DNA of 64,000 nt from Delftia tsuruhatensis (GCF_903815225.1 NZ_LR813084.1:2956501-3020500); one strand, 5' to 3'. Positions 25,701-33,867 are shown, counted from the first letter of the stretch. Numbers and translations: made by a program. The notes: a model not told the origin generated them from the letters alone.

Positions 25701-26027
25701 AATGACGCGGCCATCGCACGCACCATCGTCGCCCTGGGGACCAGCCTGGGCCTGCAGGTCGTCGCCGAAGGCGTGGAAACCGAGGCACAGCGCCAGTTCC
25801 TGGAGGACGAGCAGTGCCATGCCTGGCAGGGCTATCTGCTCAGCCCGCCCGTGCCGGTACGCAGCTTCGAGGCGCTGGTGCAACAGGGCCTGCCCGCCCA
25901 GCGCCCTCCTTGCCTGAGTCCTGTGGCCATGGCAGCAGGGCTGGAGCGGCAGGGCAGTCTTCAGGTCGAGGCGGCTGCTTGGGCGGCGCAGGGCCAGACC
26001 CCGGATGGCGCAAGTCCGGGGGCCTAG
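22737..26027 (+). CDS. CHASE-PAS-GGDEF-EAL cyclic-di-GMP signalling protein
   Basis: A 1096-residue membrane sensor. Helix 1 (about 17-36), a CHASE-like periplasmic domain (about 60-300) and helix 2 (about 315-340) precede two PAS domains (about 355-480 and 490-610). A GGDEF domain (about 620-790) and an EAL domain (about 805-1050) follow. The GGDEF core is degenerate: residues 700-705 read HSGDDF. The EAL signature is EGLLRW at 832-837. Other EAL catalytic elements are kept (NVSPRQF, ELTES, DDFGTGYSS, KIDRSFV, EGVE). It is probably a phosphodiesterase with a GGDEF domain of uncertain activity. The ATG at 22737 is chosen because upstream codons show no domain. Confidence 0.9.
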   Translation: MSASAQRMLVAIRSAWPAAATMALGLCLSAMLALHQQQMLERLDWQRHTQQAQSARQALQMRLDAYAMLVQHVANQLAAAPEMGQQAFGRMAQSLRVQSQPGMQALAFTRATVEHGAPYFSPTQGAAGGAQARYFVVDYLWPLEGNESIAGLDMHDRPGLLASMLRSRDSAGTVVSAPFAMKQPGEHATAVLVRAPVFGQPAPASSDAATPSWTFLGTADASVRVHDLVQDLHERGLLGRLALAMHDAGPASPAPSASPTPLPLYLGAAWPQPGQDRGGTGQVVLEQTLQAQDRLWRLDFIAVGTALSWTERAQPLVLFALGMLVSALLASLAAAWWRRRHSGWAQLRASSRSIRESDARFQALFEQAAIGVVQIDAATAEVLHVNRRYGDITGYDPQQLCQRPLLDLMSSESPDDDRRSLLELAAGKRRALQMERQLRRHDGELVWVEIHISALGPGHSPRLMALVQDIGARRHLQQIQREGSRHLRRVIQRLPLGLAMLQGDGQFAYWNEEFLRLAGHGATTGMDGDGWWRNMCADEPRRQRMQRRFEAARARAGVTRYSGGADTEMERSFGSEEYQLIGADGCTRSVSVAGLLLDEGCLLILQDQSQRKMAEEEIRRLAFYDALTGLPNRRLLVDRLQQALASGRRRGRCGAVLLLDVDNFKAFNDTLGLELGDALLRMLAERLTQSLGREATLARHSGDDFVVLLEDLDNDAMQAASQVEAEVQRMRSWLQQPLQLAGQSCHITLSIGASLFGNQELSADEVLRRAEMAMYQAKGMGRDALQFFDPQLQAVLRSRTAMEQEMREGIVRHQFVLYYQPQVVHGRIVGAEGLLRWNHPREGLVPPSLFVSLAEESGLILQLGEWVLGEACRQLAQWAQDPALASLVLSVNVSPRQFHQARFVEQVLQALQSNGANPRLLKLELTESLLLADVDDTAAKMATLKAHGVGFSLDDFGTGYSSLAYLKRLPLDQLKIDRSFVRDVLSDPNDAAIARTIVALGTSLGLQVVAEGVETEAQRQFLEDEQCHAWQGYLLSPPVPVRSFEALVQQGLPAQRPPCLSPVAMAAGLERQGSLQVEAAAWAAQGQTPDGASPGA

Positions 26028-26061
26028 CGTTCGTCCGGATCGATGCCGGACTCTTCCATGG

Positions 26062-26997
26062 TCATGCCTGGGAGCGCAGCCACAGCAGCAACTGCGCGTG
26101 CAGCCCGTCGTGCGCTGCGGGCGCCGGGGACAACAGGCAATAGCGGGAGCCATCCTCCACGAAACCCATGGGAGCCGCCAGCACGCCGCTGGCAATGTCG
26201 TCCCTTACCAGTTGCCAGGGGCCTACGGCCAGGCCCAGCCCGGCCACGGCAGCCTGCAGGCTGAAGTAGAAATGGTCGAACCACAGCTGAGGCCCGGAGG
26301 GCGCAGGCATGCCGCTGCACTCGGCCCAGGTCGGCCAGGCGCCAGGGCGCGTGCGGCTGTGCAGGGTGGGGGCTTCCGGCCGCAGGCGGGCCGGTGACGA
26401 TCCACTGGCCGGCTCGCTCCATTGCGCCAGCCGGTCCGGCCGGCAGACGGGACCTGTGCGTTCGGTGAACAGGGGCTCGGCATGGCAGCCTGCGGGAAGA
26501 GGAAAATCATCGCGGCGGATGGCCAGATCGATGCCGTCCGCAAACGAGAAGGCGCCGCCCCCGGCGACCAGGTGCATCTGCAGTTGCGGATGCCGTTCCT
26601 GGAAACCTGGCCAGCGCGGGATCAGCCAGCGCATCAGCAGCGTGGGCTCGCAGGACAGCACCCAGCGCTGCGACTGGCGGGCACGCAGGCGCAGCTCCTG
26701 CGTGGCCTGACGCATGCGTTCCATGCCCTCATGCACGGCCTGGGCCAGATGGCGTCCCGCCTCGGTCAGGAAGACACGCCGGTTGCGACGAGTGAACAGC
26801 GCGATGCCCAGGTCGTCCTCCAGGACGCGAACGGCCCGGCTGACGGCTCCATGGGTCAGGTGCAGTTCCTGCGCGGCCTGGCTGAAGCTCTCCAGGCGGG
26901 CCGCCGCCTCGAAGCAGCGCAGAGCCTGCAGCGATGGCAGCCGCCTTGAGGGCAGCGGTGAGTTGAGGTCACTGTCGGTGTCTGTGTCGGAAAACAT
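26062..26997 (-). CDS. LysR family transcriptional regulator (GcvA-like)
   Basis: A 311-residue LysR-type regulator of the GcvA-like subgroup. The helix-turn-helix (about residues 20-75) reads LPSLQALRCFEAAARLESFSQAAQEL, then LTHGAVSRAVRVLEDDLGIALFTR. The effector domain contains GIDLAIRR. I chose the ATG at 26997 (MFSDTDTDSD); a TTG 39 nt upstream is possible but has no support. It is divergent from the MFS transporter at 27233 and probably regulates it. Confidence 0.9.
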   Translation of the reverse strand: MFSDTDTDSDLNSPLPSRRLPSLQALRCFEAAARLESFSQAAQELHLTHGAVSRAVRVLEDDLGIALFTRRNRRVFLTEAGRHLAQAVHEGMERMRQATQELRLRARQSQRWVLSCEPTLLMRWLIPRWPGFQERHPQLQMHLVAGGGAFSFADGIDLAIRRDDFPLPAGCHAEPLFTERTGPVCRPDRLAQWSEPASGSSPARLRPEAPTLHSRTRPGAWPTWAECSGMPAPSGPQLWFDHFYFSLQAAVAGLGLAVGPWQLVRDDIASGVLAAPMGFVEDGSRYCLLSPAPAAHDGLHAQLLLWLRSQA

Positions 26998-27232
26998 CGT
27001 CGTCCATGTGGCGGATACCCATGCCGGCGTCGGCAATGTGTTGGCTCGGCCCGAGAATACAGGACCTTGCAGTCGGCTTCCCGTTCATGGCCTGGACGGA
27101 GATGCCGGTCCCCTGTGTGCCCGCGGATGGACCTAAGGCGGGCCGCTGCGCATGGAGCCGCCATCGCCTATGCTGGGATATTTCACGCATCATCCACGGG
27201 GCGCGGCAGGCGTCGGCAGGAGGCAGGGTCCG

Positions 27233-28453
27233 GTGACAGCAACAAGGCAGGGTGTGCATCCCTCGTGGATCGTCGTGGCGGCCGGCGTCAGCGCCGCGCT
27301 GCATGTGGGCAAGCTGCCTGCGGCCGTGCCGATGCTGCAGCAGCAGCTGGGGGTCTCGCTGGTGCAGGCGGGTTTCCTGCTGTCCACGGTGCAGGTCGCC
27401 GGCATGCTGCTGGGCCTGGCGGCAGGACTGTGTGCGGACCGTTGGGGGCTGCGGCGCAGCATGCTGGTCGGACTGTCGCTGATGGCCGCGGCCAGTGCCT
27501 GGGGCGCCTCGGCGACAGGCTTTGCAACGCTGCTTGCGTTGCGCGCGGTGGAGGGGCTGGGATTCCTGCTGGTCGCCTTGCCGGGGCCGGGGCTGATACG
27601 CCGTTGCGTGGCGCCGCGGGAGCTGAGCGCGCGCATGGGGTGGTGGGGAACCTATATGCCACTGGGCAGCGCGCTGGGGCTGCTGCTGGGCCCCTGGGTG
27701 CTGGCATGGAGCTCCTGGCCGCTGTGGTGGCTGCTGGTGGGTCTGGTCTCCGCACTGGCCGGGCTGGCCGTCTGGTGGGGGGTGCCGGCGGATGGGCTGC
27801 AGGCCGGCGCAGATGCGCGCGTGTCCGCACCGGGGGGCGGATGGCGCCCCCGCCTGGCGGTGACGCTGCGCAGTCCGGGCCCCTGGCTGGTTTCCCTGGC
27901 GTTTGCCGTGTACTCCGGGCAGTGGATGGCGGTGATCGGCTTTCTGCCCACGGTCTATGCGCAGGCAGGGCTGGGCCCGGCGCTGTCGGGCATGCTGACG
28001 GCCCTGGTGGCACTGGCCAACATGGTGGGCAATGTGGCCTCGGGCCGGCTGCTGCAAGCCGGCTGGAGCGCCACGCGCGCACTGCGCCTGGGTTTTGGCT
28101 GCATGGCCGTATGTGCGCTGGCCGCCTATCTGCAGTGGCGGGGCCAGTTCCTGGGGCCACTGTGGCTGCGCTTCCTGGCCGTGGCGCTGTTCTCCGCGGC
28201 CGGCGGCCTCATTCCGGGCACCTTGTTTTCCATGGCCGTGCGGCTGGCGCCCGATGAATCCACGGTGTCGACCACGGTGGGATTCATGCAGCAATGGTCT
28301 TGCGTGGGCCAGTTCGCCGGGCCGCCCCTGGTGGCCGCCGTGGCGGTACAGGCCGGCGGGTGGCAGTGGACCTGGCTGGTCACAGGCGCCATGTGCGTGG
28401 TCGGCTGGTGGCTTGCCGGCGCCATTGGCGCGGCCGTGGCGCGGCGGCTTTAG
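27233..28453 (+). CDS. MFS transporter (CynX/NimT-like)
   Basis: A 406-residue major facilitator transporter with about 12 helices. Helix 2-3 carries GLAAGLCADRWGLRRSMLVGL, the motif A region. Overall it resembles the cyanate/nitroimidazole-type (CynX/NimT) branch, but the substrate is not visible. I chose the GTG at 27233 because a good aggagg site lies 9 nt upstream (27218-27223). In-frame ATGs at 27152 and 27170 would add a Pro/Gly-rich, non-membrane extension. It is divergent from a LysR gene and ends 11 nt before the convergent FUSC gene. Confidence 0.82.
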   Translation: MTATRQGVHPSWIVVAAGVSAALHVGKLPAAVPMLQQQLGVSLVQAGFLLSTVQVAGMLLGLAAGLCADRWGLRRSMLVGLSLMAAASAWGASATGFATLLALRAVEGLGFLLVALPGPGLIRRCVAPRELSARMGWWGTYMPLGSALGLLLGPWVLAWSSWPLWWLLVGLVSALAGLAVWWGVPADGLQAGADARVSAPGGGWRPRLAVTLRSPGPWLVSLAFAVYSGQWMAVIGFLPTVYAQAGLGPALSGMLTALVALANMVGNVASGRLLQAGWSATRALRLGFGCMAVCALAAYLQWRGQFLGPLWLRFLAVALFSAAGGLIPGTLFSMAVRLAPDESTVSTTVGFMQQWSCVGQFAGPPLVAAVAVQAGGWQWTWLVTGAMCVVGWWLAGAIGAAVARRL

Positions 28454-28464
28454 CGGGCGCGCAT

Positions 28465-29490
28465 TCAGGCGTCGCGTGAGCCGATCAGCGCCTGCAAGGC
28501 TTCCTGCATCTGCCCTGCGTGCTCCAGTGCTGGCATCCAGGGCGGGGGCAGGGGATGCACCGGGGGCAGAGGCGCGGAGGCTGCCAGCCGGGCCAGTGCA
28601 TCATCGGGAGCAAGAGCCACCACATTGCCGTTGGCGGACAGCTGGCGGCAGGCCTCGATCAGCCATTCGCAGTGCAGGACGACGGGGCGCGGCATGAGGC
28701 CGCTGTCGTGCGCCATGCCGCGCACCAGGCTTTCGCCGAGCAGCAGAGCGCTGGCATACAGACGTACGGCATGCCGGTCGTACCGGCCGGTGACCGTCAG
28801 CAGTCCCGCGCTGCCCAGGCGCCCCCGAAGGGACCAGCGGCTGGCGCTCTGCGCTTCCACCACGGCTGCGCGCAGGGTGCCCAGCGCATCGCTGCTGCGC
28901 GTGAGTTGGCCCAGGGCCACGGTGGCATCGGGCGTGTCGTGCGTGGCCGTGGCGCGCAGCGTGGCCTCCAGCCCGTTGGCCAGCTGCTCCAGCAAGGTGC
29001 TTGCGGAGCGCGACATGGCGCGCAGCGGATTGGCAGTGAAGAGGACCTGGCTGAACATCAGCCCCACGCCCGCTCCCACCAGCACATCGACCAGCCTGAC
29101 TTCCCCGGCAGCGCTGGGCCCCATGCTCAGCACCAGGACCACGGAGACACCTGCCTGTATGGGCACGACCGGTGGCTGGCCCAGCATGGCTGCCAGAGAC
29201 AGCGCGACCAGCGAAGCCAGGCTCAGCCGCAGCAGTGGAATGTGGTCGGGCAGCAGCCAGGCCAGCTCGCCCACGGTGATGCCGATGGCGCATCCCAGCA
29301 CCAGGCCCCAGGTCTGCTTGAGATGGCTGGGCAGGCCCGGTGCCAGGCATACGAGCGCCGTGACGGCGGCGAAGACAGGCTTGGGATGCCCGAGCAGATA
29401 GTGGGACAGCTCCCAGGCCAGCATCGCCCCCAGCGAGGCGGCGATGGCGTCGCGCAACGCCAGACGCAGGCGACCGGGTGCCGCTGCCAT
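28465..29490 (-). CDS. FUSC family protein (aromatic acid exporter/inner-membrane)
   Basis: A 341-residue membrane protein with an N-terminal bundle of about six helices (residues 10-165) and a soluble C-terminal half. This is the half-size layout of FUSC proteins related to AaeB/YccS. LRDAIAASLGAMLAWELSHYL and the HPKPVFAAVTALVCL segment are typical of the family start. I placed the start at the ATG at 29490; a TTG at 29583 would add 31 residues with a Lys/Arg-rich stretch and cannot be excluded. Substrate unknown; it is convergent with the preceding MFS gene. Confidence 0.82.
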   Translation of the reverse strand: MAAAPGRLRLALRDAIAASLGAMLAWELSHYLLGHPKPVFAAVTALVCLAPGLPSHLKQTWGLVLGCAIGITVGELAWLLPDHIPLLRLSLASLVALSLAAMLGQPPVVPIQAGVSVVLVLSMGPSAAGEVRLVDVLVGAGVGLMFSQVLFTANPLRAMSRSASTLLEQLANGLEATLRATATHDTPDATVALGQLTRSSDALGTLRAAVVEAQSASRWSLRGRLGSAGLLTVTGRYDRHAVRLYASALLLGESLVRGMAHDSGLMPRPVVLHCEWLIEACRQLSANGNVVALAPDDALARLAASAPLPPVHPLPPPWMPALEHAGQMQEALQALIGSRDA

Positions 29491-29675
29491 GCCGCTCTTG
29501 AATGGTCCGGTGTCTGCCTTTGCCTTTGCTTTGCGCCAGCGCACGAAAATTCTCCCTCCAGCTTGCGAAATCCAGGTCCGCAAATGCCCAAAAGCATAGC
29601 GGCCGGGTCAGGGCCGGCTTGCAGGAGAGTGGCTTCTCGCTTGTAAGAAAGCAGCCCGTGCCCGGAGCCGTCCGG

Positions 29676-30161
29676 TCAGGGCAGGCCCAGCAGTGCTTCG
29701 ATGAAGTTCCACTGCGCCGGCGTGACCGGCGTGATCGACAGGCGGTTGCCTTTCTGCAGCACACCCATCTGCGCCAGTTCGGGATGCGCGCGCAATTCGG
29801 CGATCAGCAACGGGCGTGTCTTGCGCAATGCCTGCACGTCCAAGGTGAGCCAGCGCGGCTTGTCGGGCGAGGATTTGGGATCATGGTAGGGGTTGCCGGG
29901 TTCGAATTGCGAGGCATCCACCCGCAGATTGCCGGCGATGCGGGCGATGCCGTAGATGCCCGGCTCGGCGCAGCTCGAATGCCAGTACAGCACGCCGTCG
30001 CCCACCTGCATGGCATCGCGCATGAAGTTGCGGGCCTGGTAGTTGCGCACGCCGTCCCAGGCGATGGTGGCATTGGGGGCTGCCAGCGCGTGGTCTATGG
30101 AGAATTCGTCGGGCTCGTTCTTCATGAGCCAATACTGGCGGGCGGGGTGGGATGCGGTCAT
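29676..30161 (-). CDS. EVE domain-containing protein
   Basis: A 161-residue EVE-domain protein (PUA-like fold). The start MTASHPARQYWLMKNEPDEFSID is the family's hallmark W-L-x-K-x-E-P opening, and WDGVRNYQARNFMRDAMQVGD follows. EVE domains are reader modules related to YTH domains and are linked to modified nucleic-acid bases; the role of this short stand-alone form is not established. The ATG at 30161 is the only start that keeps this N-terminus. No neighbours suggest a restriction system. Confidence 0.92.
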   Translation of the reverse strand: MTASHPARQYWLMKNEPDEFSIDHALAAPNATIAWDGVRNYQARNFMRDAMQVGDGVLYWHSSCAEPGIYGIARIAGNLRVDASQFEPGNPYHDPKSSPDKPRWLTLDVQALRKTRPLLIAELRAHPELAQMGVLQKGNRLSITPVTPAQWNFIEALLGLP

Positions 30162-30290
30162 GGCGTGATTGTGGCAAATCCCCGCGCGCGATGGCGGCGA
30201 TTTCCATGGGCCGGCGCGGGTGCCGCGGGGGTACGAGAATGCCTGGCAAGCGGGCGCCTCCCGAATGTCCGCGAACCACAGGAATCCTGC

Positions 30291-31130
30291 ATGTCCGACA
30301 GCTCCACCTATGTCCCCCCCGCCGTATGGCAACCGGCGCCTTCGGGCGGAACCTTCGCCAACATCAATCGACCGGTCGCCGGTCCCACGCACGACAAGGC
30401 CCTGCCCGTGGGGCAGCAGCCGCTGCAGCTGTACTCGCTGGCCACGCCCAATGGCGTGAAGGTGACCATCATGCTGGAGGAGCTGCTGGCGCTGGGCCAT
30501 GCGGGCGCGGAGTACGACGCCTGGCTGATCCGCATCGGCGAAGGCGACCAGTTCTCCAGCGGCTTCGTCGAGGCCAATCCCAACTCCAAGATCCCCGCGC
30601 TGGTGGACCGCAGCGTGGAGCCGCCCGTGCGTGTGTTCGAATCGGGCTCCATCCTGCTGTACCTGGCCGAGAAGTTCGGCGCGCTGCTGCCCACGGCCCC
30701 TGCCGCACGCACCGAGACGCTGAACTGGCTGTTCTGGCAAATGGGCTCTGCGCCCTACCTGGGCGGCGGTTTTGGCCACTTCTATGTGTACGCGCCGGAA
30801 AAGTTCGAGTATGCGATCAACCGCTTCACCATGGAGACCAAGCGCCAGCTCGACGTGCTGAACCGACAGCTGGCCGGCAACCGGTTCATCGCGGGCGAGG
30901 ACTACAGCATTGCCGACATCGCCATCTGGCCCTGGTATGGCGCCCTGGTGCTCAACGAGGTCTATGGCGCCGCGCAGTTCCTGTCGGCCCATGAATACAC
31001 GCATGTGCTGCGCTGGGCCCGCGAGATTGGCGCAAGGCCCGCCGTGGTGCGCGGGCGGCGCGTGAACCGGACCTGGGGCGACGAAGCCACCCAGGTGCCG
31101 GAACGCCATCAGGCATCGGACCTGGGCTGA
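30291..31130 (+). CDS. yghU: glutathione S-transferase-like protein, YghU type
   Basis: A 279-residue glutathione S-transferase family protein of the YghU subgroup, which has glutathione-dependent disulfide-bond oxidoreductase and peroxidase activity. The thioredoxin-fold domain (about 45-130) includes LYSLATPNGVKVTIMLEEL and NPNSKIPAL, then ESGSILLYLAEKFG, the glutathione-binding stretch. The helical domain follows with NWLFWQMGSAPYLGGGFGHF, strongly YghU-like. Start chosen at the ATG at 30291 with ggaat just upstream. It ends 7 nt before the convergent gene at 31138. Confidence 0.92.
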   Translation: MSDSSTYVPPAVWQPAPSGGTFANINRPVAGPTHDKALPVGQQPLQLYSLATPNGVKVTIMLEELLALGHAGAEYDAWLIRIGEGDQFSSGFVEANPNSKIPALVDRSVEPPVRVFESGSILLYLAEKFGALLPTAPAARTETLNWLFWQMGSAPYLGGGFGHFYVYAPEKFEYAINRFTMETKRQLDVLNRQLAGNRFIAGEDYSIADIAIWPWYGALVLNEVYGAAQFLSAHEYTHVLRWAREIGARPAVVRGRRVNRTWGDEATQVPERHQASDLG

Positions 31131-31137
31131 GCATCGC

Positions 31138-31791
31138 TCATCGCGAACGGCCCCAGGGGCCGCGGTCCGGCTGGCGCCAGGAGCGCGGCGTCCTGCCGGA
31201 CGGTGTTTCGTCCGGCGCTTTCCCTCCATCCCTTTCGCTCTGCAACCGGCTGTCCGTGCGCTCCACCTTGCGGGCGGCGCGGTCCAGTCGGGCGGGAATG
31301 TCCAGTTCTGCCTGCTCGACCACGCGGATGCAGTCCTGGATGTGGCGCTCGCCGAGGTAGCGCAGCGTCGCGTAGCCCAATGCCGCGGCGGCCGCCTGGC
31401 CGGCCAGCGGCACGTACTTGGCCGCCTGCGTGGCCGTCATGCGCATGCCCGCCGCGCGCGCCAGGCGCACCACCATGTCGCGCGTGATCAGCTTGCCGAT
31501 GAGTACCGAGCCGACCATGGCCACGGCCTTTTGCACCTGCTCGCGCTTGCCGGGCTCCAGACCATCCAGCTGTTCGGGGGTCAAGCCGAACTCCCGGTTG
31601 ATGCGCGGCAGCAGCCGTGCCAGCAAGGCCGCATCCACCAGCCAGTCCAGCCCGGGGATGGGCAGGCTGCTGGCGGCGGCGCCGACCATGGCGCGCCGGT
31701 GCAGCAGCTTGCGCGCGCTCTCGGCGGCTTGTGCCACGTCCTTGCGCGGTGGAACGGGGGGCGGGGTCTTTTCCGGGGTGCGAAAGATCAT
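31138..31791 (-). CDS. uncharacterised protein, possibly membrane-associated
   Basis: A 217-residue protein that I cannot name with confidence. The N-terminus is Pro/Lys-rich. The central part (about 40-160) has amphipathic and hydrophobic helices (SSLPIPGLDWLVDAALLARLL; AAKYVPLAGQAAAAALGYAT), which recall DUF697/EcsC-type membrane-associated domains. The last 45 residues are charged and Pro/Arg-rich and look disordered. No catalytic motif is visible. It is transcribed with, or just after, the small YeaQ/YmgE-type membrane protein gene upstream. Confidence 0.75.
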   Translation of the reverse strand: MIFRTPEKTPPPVPPRKDVAQAAESARKLLHRRAMVGAAASSLPIPGLDWLVDAALLARLLPRINREFGLTPEQLDGLEPGKREQVQKAVAMVGSVLIGKLITRDMVVRLARAAGMRMTATQAAKYVPLAGQAAAAALGYATLRYLGERHIQDCIRVVEQAELDIPARLDRAARKVERTDSRLQSERDGGKAPDETPSGRTPRSWRQPDRGPWGRSR

Positions 31792-31867
31792 GCGTGCCAG
31801 TGGGATGGAGGCCGAGGGCCATCAATGATGCCTGCCAGCCCGGCAGGGGCTGGCACGGGTTTTCCCC

Positions 31868-32125
31868 TCAGCGCGCGCTCTTGCTGCGCACCAGGCCATA
31901 GATGAAGAGGATGACGATGGCACCCACGATGGAGGCGATCCAGCCCGCGGGCTGGCCTGCCTCGTACCAACCGAGGGCCACCCCCACATAGCTGGCAAGG
32001 AACGAGCCCGCCACGCCGAGCAGGGCCGTCATGATCCAGCCGAGGCTGTCGTCGCCCGGCTTGATCGCCCTCGCGATCAAACCGACGACCAGGCCAACGA
32101 TCAAGGTGCCAATCAAGGACATCAT
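31868..32125 (-). CDS. GlsB/YeaQ/YmgE family small membrane protein
   Basis: An 85-residue, very hydrophobic protein with three membrane helices and the glycine-rich pattern of the transglycosylase-associated family (MMSLIGTLIVGLVVGLIARA, then SLGWIMTALLGVAGSFLASYVG). Family members are associated with stress response; no molecular activity is established. The start is the first of two tandem ATGs (32125 and 32122), preceded by ggag at suitable distance. An upstream in-frame start would add 29 charged residues that do not belong to the family. Confidence 0.9.
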   Translation of the reverse strand: MMSLIGTLIVGLVVGLIARAIKPGDDSLGWIMTALLGVAGSFLASYVGVALGWYEAGQPAGWIASIVGAIVILFIYGLVRSKSAR

Positions 32126-32237
32126 GCTTTTCTCCGAACAGAAGCTTCCATGCCGCGACTCTAGGGCGCGGCGCGGGGCAGCCCTGTCGGACAGCATCTC
32201 TACCTCCGCCAAAGCGGCATGGCGATGCGGGAAGACC

Positions 32238-32271
32238 CCTGAAAAACGAAAACGCCTGCGTGGCAGGCGTT
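32238..32271 (-). terminator. Rho-independent terminator of the NlpC/P60 gene
   Basis: A perfect 9-bp stem (aacgcctgc / gcaggcgtt, 32251-32271, 3-nt loop) is followed on the minus strand by a T-rich run (ttttcgttttt). It lies 28 nt after the stop of the minus-strand peptidase gene. Confidence 0.85.
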
Positions 32272-32298
32272 CATCAGGTGGCGGGCAGAGACCCTTGC

Positions 32299-32934
32299 CT
32301 ACTGCAGTTGACCGGCCTGCATCTGCATGGCGAGCGCGGCCTTGCTGGCATCCAGGCCCAGGCCGTCGGCGTCCTGGACGCGGCGGGCGCCGTCGAAGCG
32401 GCGTGACCAGTAGGCGCTTTGCATGCTTTCCACGCGGACCTGGGCACCAGTGCGGGGGGCATGGATGAAGTTGCCGTCGCCGACATAGATGCCGACATGG
32501 CTGAAGGCACGGCGCATGGTGTTGAAGAACACCAGGTCGCCCGGCTTGAGTTCGTTCTTGTCGATCTTTTCGGTGGCCTGGGCCTGCTGGTCGGCACGGC
32601 GTGGCAGCACCTTGCCCAGTGTCTCCGAATAGATGGCCCGGACGAAGCCGCTGCAGTCGAAGCCGGTTTCAGCAGTGTTGCCGCCGCGCCGGTAGGGAAC
32701 GCCGATGAAGCCCATGGCGGTCACCACCAGATCGGAGGTTTTCTCGGCGACGCTCTGGCGCGCTTCCTTCACGAAGTCGGAGGTACGCTCCGCCATGTGG
32801 TGGCGGGCCTCGCGCAGCTGCGAGATGAGGCTGCGGTTGACCAGCAGCTGGTTCATGTCGTCGTCGCGCATCTCAGGCGGCGCGGCATGCGCGGTGACGC
32901 TGACGAACAGGAGTGCGATAAGCCATCGGGACAT
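32299..32934 (-). CDS. NlpC/P60 family C40 peptidase, exported
   Basis: A 211-residue cell-wall hydrolase precursor. The signal peptide is MSRWLIALLFVSVTAHA (cleavage about residue 17). The C-terminal NlpC/P60 domain (about 65-185) has the catalytic Cys94 in FDCSGFVRA, His146 in SHVGIYVGDG and a third polar residue, His158 in FIHAPR. Such enzymes cleave peptidoglycan stem peptides (D-Glu/meso-diaminopimelate bond) in the periplasm. I chose the ATG at 32934 because it opens the signal peptide. A single-gene unit closed by the terminator at 32238-32271. Confidence 0.93.
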   Translation of the reverse strand: MSRWLIALLFVSVTAHAAPPEMRDDDMNQLLVNRSLISQLREARHHMAERTSDFVKEARQSVAEKTSDLVVTAMGFIGVPYRRGGNTAETGFDCSGFVRAIYSETLGKVLPRRADQQAQATEKIDKNELKPGDLVFFNTMRRAFSHVGIYVGDGNFIHAPRTGAQVRVESMQSAYWSRRFDGARRVQDADGLGLDASKAALAMQMQAGQLQ

Positions 32935-33126
32935 GGGGCGCGAGATTACCACGCAAAAACGTAGGACAAATCCGATAAGACCCCCGAACACCCGGGTTTT
33001 TGAGGCAACTCAGGAATACGTGGCCTGCGCAGCCCCATGCGCCCAAGCTGCGACAATGGCGGGCTTTTCCCGTCTCCCATAAAAGAAGGGTGGCGCTCGC
33101 CGCCCTGCATCCAAGAAAGAACCGCC

Positions 33127-33729
33127 ATGCTGCTTGAAGCCTCTGAATCCCAGCTCGTGCTCGTCGACTACCAGGAGCGCCTCATGCCGGCCATTTTCGA
33201 AGGACCGGCCGTGCTGGCCAATGCAGTGAAGCTGGCCCGGCTGGCGCAACTGGTGGATGTGCCGGTGTTCGGCACCGAGCAAAATCCCTCGCGACTGGGC
33301 GCCAACGACACGCAACTGCGCGGCCTGTGTCGCAAGACCCTGTCCAAGATGCATTTCAGCGCCGTGGCCGAAGGCCTGGGTGAGTGGCTGCGTCCCCCGG
33401 CGCGGCCCCAAGGCGGCAATGCGCGCAGCCTGCCCAAGCACCTGCAAAAGCCCCAGCAACAGGCGCCCGAGCGCAACATGGTGGTGATCGCCGGCTGCGA
33501 AGCGCATGTCTGCCTGCTGCAGACCGCGCTGGAGTTGCTGGAGGAGGAGTTCGATGTCTGGGTCGTCACCGATGCCTGCGGCTCCCGCACCGAGCGCAAC
33601 CGCGACGCCGCCTTCGACCGCCTGGCCGGCGCGGGTGCCGAGCTGGTGACCACGGAGATGGTGGCCTTCGAATGGCTGCGCAGCTGCGAACACCCCGCCT
33701 TCAAGGATCTGCTGGCACTGGTCAAGTAG
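33127..33729 (+). CDS. isochorismatase-like cysteine hydrolase
   Basis: A 200-residue member of the isochorismatase-like cysteine hydrolase superfamily, of the YcaC-type. The catalytic triad is visible as Asp14 (LVLVDYQ), Lys74 (KMHFSA) and Cys129 (IAGCEAHVCL, with the characteristic G-x-E-x-x-x-C). The substrate is unknown. Residues about 88-115 form a Pro/Gln/Lys-rich insertion not usual in the family, between the Lys and Cys catalytic segments. The ATG at 33127 is the natural family start. A terminator follows at 33766-33790. Confidence 0.9.
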   Translation: MLLEASESQLVLVDYQERLMPAIFEGPAVLANAVKLARLAQLVDVPVFGTEQNPSRLGANDTQLRGLCRKTLSKMHFSAVAEGLGEWLRPPARPQGGNARSLPKHLQKPQQQAPERNMVVIAGCEAHVCLLQTALELLEEEFDVWVVTDACGSRTERNRDAAFDRLAGAGAELVTTEMVAFEWLRSCEHPAFKDLLALVK

Positions 33730-33765
33730 GGGCATCAGGCGCGGACCTCTGTCCGCCTCGCCGTC

Positions 33766-33790
33766 AGGCGCTCGCCGGGGCGCCTTTTTT
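33766..33790 (+). terminator. Rho-independent terminator after the isochorismatase-like gene
   Basis: The stem aggcgc / gcgcct (33766-33771 and 33780-33785) with an 8-nt loop is followed by six T residues. It is the first such structure after the plus-strand hydrolase stop at 33729 and points the right way. Confidence 0.75.
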
Positions 33791-33867
33791 CGTGGGCTCC
33801 GGGGGCATGCGCCGTTCTGCGCAGCAGCGCACCAGTCTCGTTTCGAGTGAATATCGGTCGGCCTGCA

